Assembly: GCA_022712785.1 (NCBI GenBank)
Contig: JAFLJX010000139.1
Coordinates: 1 to 5,475 of the forward strand
Source of the DNA: Mycoplasmatota bacterium
GTDB lineage: Bacteria; Bacillota_I; Bacilli_A; Izemoplasmatales; Izemoplasmataceae
DNA length: 5,475 nucleotides
Direction: 5' to 3'
The notes under the pieces are model-generated. The model saw only the letters and a program-made list of their open reading frames with translations, was not told the origin of the DNA and ran no database searches. Below, one piece after another: positions 1 to 4,804 of the stretch; the stretch's first letter is position 1; every line of letters begins with the position of its first letter. The position numbers and the translations under genes are program-made.

Positions 1-390
1 TTACTTGGCTTTTTTGCATTGGCAGGCGCAGAATTAGACTTATCAGTTCTTACAACTGTAGGATTTATTGGTTTTGTATATATATTCTTTAGAACTTTCG
101 GTAAGTTTTTGGGAGCATATACAGGTGCAGTTGTTTCAAAAGCACCACCAACTGTTAAAAAATATCTGGGGTTAACTCTTATGCCACAGGCTGGAGTAGC
201 AATTAATATGGCTTTAACTACAGAATTAAGATTTAAGGAATTAGTAGGATACGAAGCTATTGGGACAACAATTATGACAATAGTATTAGCAGCAACTGTA
301 ATATTTGAAGTATTTGGACTCGTTGTTGTTAAGAGTGCACTTAGTAGAGCTGGAGAAATTGACGGAGCTAAAACTGGGTGGAGTAATTAG
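1..390 (+). CDS. Cation:proton antiporter (Na+/H+ exchanger family), C-terminal fragment, 5' end outside window
   Basis: The frame is open from base 1 and ends with TAG, giving the last 129 residues of a membrane protein. A TTG at 19 is only an internal codon: the residues before it (LLGFFA) continue the same helix and match ILIAFF in the paralogue downstream. The fragment is recognised by alignment with that gene: both share AGAEL, then F/LR-x-FGK-x-x-GAY, then a KYLG-x-x-L-x-PQAGVA segment at about 160-200, then a final hydrophobic helix and a short polar tail. These are the last helices of the CPA-type exchanger fold, which swaps H+ for Na+ or K+ across the membrane. The ion-binding Asp pair lies upstream of the window, so the ion and the electrogenic class cannot be judged. 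The gene is followed by its own terminator, so it and its downstream paralogue are probably separate transcription units. Family assignment is firm; substrate is unknown. Confidence 0.85.
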   Translation, partial: LLGFFALAGAELDLSVLTTVGFIGFVYIFFRTFGKFLGAYTGAVVSKAPPTVKKYLGLTLMPQAGVAINMALTTELRFKELVGYEAIGTTIMTIVLAATVIFEVFGLVVVKSALSRAGEIDGAKTGWSN

Positions 391-399
391 AAAAAATAT

Positions 400-435
400 A
401 AAAAGGTTTCTATCTGAAACCTTTTTTATTTTTTT
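400..435 (+). terminator. Rho-independent terminator of the first antiporter gene
   Basis: A perfect 11-bp stem (left arm 400-410, right arm 416-426; core GGTTTC/GAAACC) closes a 5-base loop TATCT and runs into a T-rich stretch to 435. It starts ten bases after the TAG stop of the fragment. Its position between the two antiporter genes indicates that they are not simply cotranscribed. Confidence 0.9.
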
Positions 436-465
436 GCTTGCAAAACAATAAACATAGGAGTAGTA

Positions 466-495
466 TTAACAACGGTAAAATAATGTATATATAAA
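466..495 (+). promoter_or_regulatory. Probable sigma-A-type promoter of the second antiporter
   Basis: TTAACA (466-471, 5 of 6 to TTGACA), an 18-base spacer and TATAAA (490-495, 5 of 6 to TATAAT). Transcription would start near 502, after the ATG at 497, which argues for translation from the ATG at 515. A weaker alternative is TTGCAA (438-443), a 17-base spacer and TAGTAT (461-466). That one would give a longer leader including the ATG at 497. Both are read by eye. Confidence 0.5.
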
Positions 496-514
496 TATGA
501 AAGAAGATGTAAAT

Positions 515-1786
515 ATGAATATTGTAATGTTATCAGGAGATGGAGTAGTAACATATGAAAGTTTAATAGTACTAGGTGCTATTGTCTTACTTGGACTCTT
601 TATGGGAAAAATAGTTGAAAAGATTAAAATACCTTATATAACTGGATATATTTTAGCTGGATTACTTCTAGGTGGAATATTAGTAGCTTTAAAGTTCGAA
701 GACTTAATGGGTAATTTAGAGGTTGTATCTTCAGTTGCACTAGGTTTTATAGCCTATGGAATTGGTAGAGAATTAGTATTTTCTAAGCTAAAAAATACAG
801 GTGCAGAAATTGTTGTTATTACAATTGCTCAGGCTGTACTTACAACTTTAGTTGTTTCTGTAGGATTGATAATAATTGGTATTTCTGTTCCTGTTGCATT
901 GATTTTTGGAGCGATAGCAACAGCTACAGAACCTGCATCTATTATGTTGTTAACTAAGAAGATGAAAACAAAAGGTCCATTAACTGATACATTGATTCCA
1001 CTTGTTGGATTAGATGATGCTGTTGGGATTGTTATTTTTGGTGTTATGTTATCTATAGCTAAGGCAATGAACAGTGGAGTTTCTTTAAATTTCTTAGATA
1101 CAATAGCAGATCCATTCTTTGAATTAGTGTTCTCACTATTAGTAGGAATTATATTTGGACTAATAGTTGCTTTGATTATTAAAAAATCAAATAAAAATAG
1201 CGAAGATAAATATGAAGTGTTCTTAGCAGCTAGCATCTTTGGAGTTTTTATGACAGTTGCTGTTGCAAAGTTAGGAATTCACATTGGAGATATATCAGTT
1301 CACTTATCACCAATTCTTACACCAATGGTTTTGGGTGTTACTGTAACTAACGTTATTTCTAGAGTAAATGCACATGATACTGAATTAGCAGTTGATAAAT
1401 TTGTACCACCAATATTAATTGCATTCTTCACAATTGCAGGTGCTGAATTAACAATCGCATTTTTAGGACAAACTAATATTGCTTATGGTGCAATGTTCGC
1501 TGTTACAACAGGATATATTGTATTAAGAATATTTGGTAAAGTATTTGGTGCTTATCTAGGAGCAAGAGCTATGAAATCGGTTTCTGTAATTAGAAAGTAC
1601 TTGGGAATAAGTTTATTACCACAAGCAGGGGTTGCTTTAGGAATGGCTTATCAAGCTAGAACTGATTTCCCTTCTGAAGGAGTAACAATTCTAATTGTAA
1701 TATTAATAGCAACATTATTCTATGCGTTCGTCGGACCAATAGGTGTTAAATACGCATTAGGTAAATCAGGAGAATCAAGAGCATAA
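515..1786 (+). CDS. Cation:proton antiporter (Na+/H+ exchanger family, CPA2-like DD motif)
   Basis: Integral membrane exchanger of about 423 residues, almost entirely hydrophobic helices (roughly 12-13), normal for the CPA superfamily (Na_H_Exchanger fold). It probably swaps Na+ or K+ for H+ at the cytoplasmic membrane. Key residues, counted from the ATG at 515: a TEP motif at 138-140 in the position of the unwound fourth helix; GPLTDTL at 154-160; the double Asp of GLDDAVG at 167-168, the ion/proton-binding pair typical of electrogenic CPA2 exchangers; R338 and K342 in LRIFGK; and LPQAGVA at 368-374. An in-frame ATG lies at 497 (429 residues), but it has no ribosome site and may lie upstream of the transcript start. 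The ATG at 515 has AGAAG (502-506) eight bases ahead. The gene follows a paralogue and is closed by a terminator shared with the convergent bcp gene. Family is firm; ion specificity and exact start are not. Confidence 0.88.
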   Translation: MNIVMLSGDGVVTYESLIVLGAIVLLGLFMGKIVEKIKIPYITGYILAGLLLGGILVALKFEDLMGNLEVVSSVALGFIAYGIGRELVFSKLKNTGAEIVVITIAQAVLTTLVVSVGLIIIGISVPVALIFGAIATATEPASIMLLTKKMKTKGPLTDTLIPLVGLDDAVGIVIFGVMLSIAKAMNSGVSLNFLDTIADPFFELVFSLLVGIIFGLIVALIIKKSNKNSEDKYEVFLAASIFGVFMTVAVAKLGIHIGDISVHLSPILTPMVLGVTVTNVISRVNAHDTELAVDKFVPPILIAFFTIAGAELTIAFLGQTNIAYGAMFAVTTGYIVLRIFGKVFGAYLGARAMKSVSVIRKYLGISLLPQAGVALGMAYQARTDFPSEGVTILIVILIATLFYAFVGPIGVKYALGKSGESRA

Positions 1787-1792
1787 CAAAAT

Positions 1793-1822
1793 AAAAACAA
1801 GTTCATCTGAACTTGTTTTTTT
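1793..1822. terminator. Bidirectional intrinsic terminator between convergent antiporter and bcp genes
   Basis: A perfect 12-bp stem (1793-1804 with 1809-1820; core CAAGTTC/GAACTTG) has a 4-base loop ATCT. Five or more A on the left and T on the right make it work on either strand. On the plus strand it lies seven bases after the antiporter stop; on the minus strand the bcp TAA (1823-1821) directly abuts the stem. Confidence 0.88.
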
Positions 1823-2258
1823 ATAACGCTTCTAGTAATAATTTTGCATGGTTTTTAACTTTAACTTTTCTTATTTCCTTGATTATTTTGCCAGTCTCAT
1901 CAAGTACAAATGTACTTCTTTCAATTCCCATATATTTTTTACCAAACATGGTTTTTTCTTTAAATACATCAAACGCTTTTACCAGTTCCTCATTCACATC
2001 ACTAAGTAATAATAAGTTTAGTTCTTGTTTTGTAATAAAGTTTTTATGAGATTTAACAGAATCTCTACTTACTCCAATTATTTTGTATCCTTTATATAAG
2101 TATTCAGATTGTAATGATGAGAAATCTTTTGCTTCAACTGTACATCCTGAAGTATTATCCTTAGGATAGAAATACAAAACTACTTTTGATCCTAAAAAAT
2201 CTTTTAATGAATAAGATAAGTCGTCACTTGCTTCTAATTTAATATCAAGATAATTCAT
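1821..2258 (-). CDS. bcp: Thioredoxin-dependent peroxiredoxin, BCP/PrxQ family, single-cysteine form
   Basis: A 145-residue cytoplasmic thiol peroxidase that reduces H2O2 and organic hydroperoxides, of usual length for the family. The thioredoxin-fold signature is clear: LYFYPKDNTSGCTVEAKDF at 28-46 holds the peroxidatic Cys39 with Thr36 three residues before it, and GIERSTFVLD at 111-120 holds the conserved Arg114. Two departures are visible. The usual TPGC is TSGC, and the resolving cysteine that many BCPs carry five residues after the peroxidatic one is Lys44. No other cysteine occurs, so it must work as a 1-Cys enzyme with an external thiol. The frame is open further upstream (to 2306), but the ATG at 2258 is chosen because AAAGGA (2273-2268) sits nine bases before it and the protein starts with the family-typical N-terminus. 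It overlaps the end of yidD by 14 bases, suggesting a two-gene operon with coupled translation. Confidence 0.92.
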   Translation of the reverse strand: MNYLDIKLEASDDLSYSLKDFLGSKVVLYFYPKDNTSGCTVEAKDFSSLQSEYLYKGYKIIGVSRDSVKSHKNFITKQELNLLLLSDVNEELVKAFDVFKEKTMFGKKYMGIERSTFVLDETGKIIKEIRKVKVKNHAKLLLEAL

Positions 2259-2490
2259 TTTCTTTTTTCCTTTCTTTTCTTGTTTTTGGTACGGGGTCGT
2301 ATCCACCCTTTGAGAACGGATTACATCTTAGGATTCTCCAAAAACTTAAAAGGGAAGCGTAAAAGAAATTATGTTTTTTATATGCATTCATTGAATAGGT
2401 ACTACATGTAGGATGATAACGGCATGTAGGGTTACTATTTTGTGTTTTAACCTTATATAAATTTATTAGTTTGATCATAAGTTTTCTCAT
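2245..2490 (-). CDS. yidD: Membrane protein insertion efficiency factor YidD
   Basis: An 81-residue protein that sits at the inner face of the cytoplasmic membrane and assists YidC/Sec-dependent insertion of membrane proteins. The short N-terminal helix MRKLMIKLINLYK is amphipathic and probably membrane-associated. The family core follows: CRYHPTCSTYS at 23-33 (Cys23, Cys29), AYKKH at 36-40, then LRCNPFSKGGYDPVP at 54-68 (Cys56), and a basic tail KTRKERKK. All three family cysteines are present. The start is the ATG at 2490 because a perfect AGGAGG (2504-2499) lies eight bases ahead; a GTG at 2499 overlaps that site and is unlikely to be used. The gene ends in TGA and overlaps bcp. In many bacteria yidD lies next to rnpA and yidC; here it is detached from that cluster. 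Confidence 0.93.
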   Translation of the reverse strand: MRKLMIKLINLYKVKTQNSNPTCRYHPTCSTYSMNAYKKHNFFYASLLSFWRILRCNPFSKGGYDPVPKTRKERKKENELS

Positions 2491-2511
2491 TGGAGACACC
2501 TCCTCACATAG

Positions 2512-2540
2512 ATTGTATCAAAAAGCATATCTTTCTTCAA
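2512..2540 (-). promoter_or_regulatory. Promoter of the yidD-bcp operon
   Basis: Read on the minus strand: TTGAAG (2540-2535, 4 of 6), a spacer of exactly 17 bases and TACAAT (2517-2512, 5 of 6). The transcript would start near 2505, directly at the AGGAGG of yidD, so the leader is only about 15 bases. Confidence 0.6.
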
Positions 2541-2555
2541 GAAAAGCGGCTTTTT
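2520..2555. promoter_or_regulatory. Nested dyad between divergent promoters, possible operator
   Basis: An inner 13-bp palindrome TTTCTTCAAGAAA (2532-2544, perfect about its central C) lies within an outer inverted repeat AAAAAGC (2520-2526) / GCTTTTT (2549-2555). The two are co-centred to within half a base. The dyad covers the spacer and -35 box of the yidD promoter and stops one base before the -35 box of the ytxK promoter. It lies upstream of both predicted transcript starts, so it would act as DNA rather than RNA. No regulator is identified; AT-rich sequence can give such symmetry by chance. Confidence 0.35.
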
Positions 2556-2556
2556 A

Positions 2557-2585
2557 TAGACAAAATGAGCAGCTTGCTTTATAAT
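2557..2585 (+). promoter_or_regulatory. Promoter of the ytxK-ackA operon
   Basis: TAGACA (2557-2562, 5 of 6), a 17-base spacer and a perfect TATAAT (2580-2585). The start point would be near 2592, only about ten bases before the ytxK ATG, giving a very short leader that holds GGTGAT (2594-2599), which can pair with the 16S 3' end. Confidence 0.7.
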
Positions 2586-2602
2586 GATTTTGTGGTGATA
2601 AT

Positions 2603-3535
2603 ATGATAAACAAACAACATATCGAAAAGTTTTACGATTATTTTGATGAAGTCTCAAACATTCTTTATGAAAATTATCATAAAACCTATTTAGAAGGAAT
2701 AAATGAAGCATTTAATTTACTTCTTGATGATAAGTTTAATGATGAATATGGATCAGAAGATATAGACACATTGAAAGCAGCTAAATCTAAAATTTCAGGT
2801 ATTGCATTTGAAAGAGAAGAAATTAGAAAAAGTATTCAATTAGGACTTTTAAAAGGATACAAACATGCATATATGTCTAACTCTTTAATCACTCCTGACA
2901 CAATTGGAATATTTGTAGGATATATAATAGAAAAACTATATAAAAACCAAAAATTAGAAAACGTCTTAGATCCTATGATAGGTAGCGGTAATTTAGTATT
3001 TACCGTATTAAATCATATGAAGAAGAGTTTAAAAATTTATGGAGTAGATAATGATTTATTGATGTGTAATTTAGTAAGAAATATTGCAGACTTACATGAA
3101 TATAAAAACGAGATATTTTTTCAAGATACTTTAACCTATTTTGATCAAGGTTTTGATTTAATATTAACAGATTTACCTATATCGCAAGATATTGATTATT
3201 TTCCATATAAAGCAATTAATCACCATATTGATAGTTTGATAAATGGTGGATATTTAATAGCTTTAATTGAAAATGATTTTTTTGAGAAGAAAGATATAAA
3301 AATATTTCAAACTGAAGTTAACAATAAGGCTTATATGTTTGGATTAATCAAGTTAAGTGAAACAATGTTTAAAAACAATCCTAAAAGTATCTTAATAATA
3401 AGAAAAAAACTGGAAGATGAAATTCCTCCAAAAGAATTTTTACTTATAGACTTACCGAGTTTTACCGATACAGAAGGAGTAAATAATTCAATATTTAGAA
3501 TCGACGAGTATTTTAAGAAGAGAGAGGAAGAATAA
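2603..3535 (+). CDS. ytxK: YtxK-like class I SAM-dependent methyltransferase-fold protein
   Basis: A 310-residue protein related to the N6-adenine DNA methylase fold and assigned to the YtxK group. The N-terminal 90 residues are helical and lysine/glutamate rich. Then come SLITPDTIGIF (94-104), the SAM-binding motif I DPMIGSGN (123-130) and the acidic loop YGVDND (146-151). TDLPIS (189-194) lies where true adenine methylases have the catalytic NPPF/Y. After that come NGGYLIALIE (214-223) and the LSETMFKNNPKSILII stretch (251-266). As recalled for the group, YtxK proteins carry SDLP at the same place, so loss of NPPY is a family trait and DNA methylation activity is doubtful. The molecular role is unknown. 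The gene begins a two-gene operon with ackA, four bases apart, as in Bacillus and relatives. The ATG at 2603 has GGTGAT just before it. Confidence 0.85.
   Translation: MINKQHIEKFYDYFDEVSNILYENYHKTYLEGINEAFNLLLDDKFNDEYGSEDIDTLKAAKSKISGIAFEREEIRKSIQLGLLKGYKHAYMSNSLITPDTIGIFVGYIIEKLYKNQKLENVLDPMIGSGNLVFTVLNHMKKSLKIYGVDNDLLMCNLVRNIADLHEYKNEIFFQDTLTYFDQGFDLILTDLPISQDIDYFPYKAINHHIDSLINGGYLIALIENDFFEKKDIKIFQTEVNNKAYMFGLIKLSETMFKNNPKSILIIRKKLEDEIPPKEFLLIDLPSFTDTEGVNNSIFRIDEYFKKREEE
3523..3530 (+). promoter_or_regulatory. ackA ribosome binding site inside the end of ytxK
   Basis: AGAGGAAG lies in the last codons of ytxK, about nine bases before the ackA ATG at 3540. With the ytxK stop only four bases from that ATG, this points to translational coupling of the two genes. 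Confidence 0.6.
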
Positions 3536-3539
3536 TAAT

Positions 3540-4721
3540 ATGAAAATTATGGCCGTGAATGCAGGGAGCTCATCACTTAAGTTCCAACTATTAGAAATGC
3601 CAGAAGAATCACTTATACTATCTGGTATTATTGAAAAAATAGGATTTAACGATTCAATGTTTACTGTAAAGTATTCAGGTAAAAAAGAGAAAGAAGTACT
3701 TAGTATACCTAATCATAGTGTTGCAGTTGAGTTGTTACTTAAAAAAATAGTAGAAACTAAAGTAGTTAAATCTTTAGAAGAAATTGTTGGTGTAGGACAC
3801 AGAGTAGTACATGGTGCAGAGTTATTTAAAGATTCTGTATTAATTGATGATGAAGTAATCAAAAAAATAGAAAGTGTAAGTGATCTTGCACCTCTACATA
3901 ACCCTGCGAATTTAACAGGTATATTTGCATTTAAAAAAGCCTTGCCAAATACAAAATCAGTAGCTGTATTTGATACAGCATTCCATCAAACTATGGCTCA
4001 AACTGAATATATGTACAGTGTTCCATATGAATGGTATACAGAGTATGGAGTAAGAAAATACGGATTCCACGGTACTAGTCATAAATACGTGAGCTTAAGA
4101 GCCGCAGAACTTATTGGTAAAAAAGTAGAAGACGCTAAAATAATTGTTTGCCATATTGGTAATGGAGCTAGTTTATGCGCAGTTAAAGGTGGGAAAAGCA
4201 TTGATACATCAATGGGATTCACTCCTTTATCAGGAATAGCTATGGGAACTAGAAGTGGAGATATAGACCCAGCTATAGTTCAATACATATCTCAAAAAGA
4301 AAATAAAACATTAGATCAAGTAGTTAGTGATTTAAATAAGAAGTCTGGATATCTAGGATTAAGCGGTCTTTCAAGTGACTCAAGAGATTTATGGGAAGCT
4401 GTTGGAAAAGGCGATAAGAGAAGTATCTTAGCCGTTGAGAAACAAGCTAAGATGATAGCTGACTATATAGGCGCATACTTTTTAGTATTAAACGGTTGTG
4501 ACGCTATTTGCTTCACTGCGGGTATTGGAGAAAATGCAAGTGAAACAAGAGCTTTAGTTGTAGAAAAGATAAAAGCTTTAGGAGTTAAACTTGATCCAAT
4601 CCAAAACGCAAAAAAAGGAATAGAAAAAATTATTTCAACTGAAGATTCAAAAATAACAGTTTTATCAATCCCTACCAATGAAGAGGTAATGATTGCTAGA
4701 GATACATTAAGACTAATTTAA
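3540..4721 (+). CDS. ackA: Acetate kinase
   Basis: A cytoplasmic enzyme that interconverts acetyl phosphate + ADP and acetate + ATP, the ATP-yielding last step of the phosphotransacetylase-acetate kinase pathway. The 393 residues match the family length and all signature parts are intact: NAGSSSLKF at 7-15 (Asn7), GHRVVHGAE at 86-94 (Arg88), VFDTAFHQTM at 143-152 (catalytic Asp145), YGFHGTSHKYVS at 174-185 (His177), CHIGNGASLCA at 204-214 (His205), FTPLSGIAMGTRSGDIDP at 227-244 (transition-state Arg238), TAGIGENA at 326-333 and PTNEE at 378-382 (metal-binding Glu). The ATG at 3540 gives the canonical MKIMAVNAGSS start. It follows ytxK by four bases in a probable operon. The partner gene pta is not in the window. 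No conventional compact terminator follows; see the inverted repeat at 4739-4804. Confidence 0.98.
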   Translation: MKIMAVNAGSSSLKFQLLEMPEESLILSGIIEKIGFNDSMFTVKYSGKKEKEVLSIPNHSVAVELLLKKIVETKVVKSLEEIVGVGHRVVHGAELFKDSVLIDDEVIKKIESVSDLAPLHNPANLTGIFAFKKALPNTKSVAVFDTAFHQTMAQTEYMYSVPYEWYTEYGVRKYGFHGTSHKYVSLRAAELIGKKVEDAKIIVCHIGNGASLCAVKGGKSIDTSMGFTPLSGIAMGTRSGDIDPAIVQYISQKENKTLDQVVSDLNKKSGYLGLSGLSSDSRDLWEAVGKGDKRSILAVEKQAKMIADYIGAYFLVLNGCDAICFTAGIGENASETRALVVEKIKALGVKLDPIQNAKKGIEKIISTEDSKITVLSIPTNEEVMIARDTLRLI

Positions 4722-4738
4722 TTACATATATTAAAAGT

Positions 4739-4804
4739 AAAAGACAGTTTTCAAAAGTACTATACCTATAAAAAGGAGGAATACTATGAAAAAAACTGTC
4801 TTTT
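4739..4804 (+). promoter_or_regulatory. 13-bp inverted repeat enclosing the ribosome site and start codon of the next gene
   Basis: The left arm AAAAGACAGTTTT (4739-4751) is perfectly complementary to AAAACTGTCTTTT (4792-4804), which is part of codons 3-7 of the downstream gene. The 40-base loop holds AGGAGG (4774-4779) and the ATG (4786-4788), and a T-rich run (4801-4812) follows the right arm. It may act as a long-loop terminator for ackA, or as a hairpin that limits expression of the downstream gene when transcribed from ackA. The left arm can also form a smaller TTTTC/AAAAG fold (4748-4757). The pairing is seen directly; its function is inferred. Confidence 0.45.

Noticed and set aside
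829..1236. Minus-strand ORF of 135 codons within the antiporter gene
   Set aside because: It lies wholly antisense to a well-supported membrane protein gene, has low-complexity Asn/Ile/Thr-rich sequence, and has no family motif.
1813..2049. Plus-strand ORF of 78 codons over bcp
   Set aside because: It is antisense to bcp, starts inside the terminator stem, and has Ser/Leu/Phe-rich composition expected of the complement of a Lys/Glu-rich gene.
2259..2306. N-terminal extension of bcp by 16 residues (MDTTPYQKQEKKGKKK)
   Set aside because: It is the overlapping tail of yidD read in another frame; the ribosome site and family N-terminus support the start at 2258.
2491..2499. GTG start of yidD three codons upstream
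   Set aside because: The GTG overlaps the AGGAGG itself, while the ATG at 2490 is at ideal spacing.
2487..2711. Minus-strand ORF of 74 codons across the divergent promoter region
   Set aside because: It covers both promoters and the starts of yidD and ytxK and shows no recognisable motif.
4463..4678. Minus-strand ORF of 71 codons within ackA
   Set aside because: It is antisense to a highly conserved part of acetate kinase and has no ribosome site or motif.
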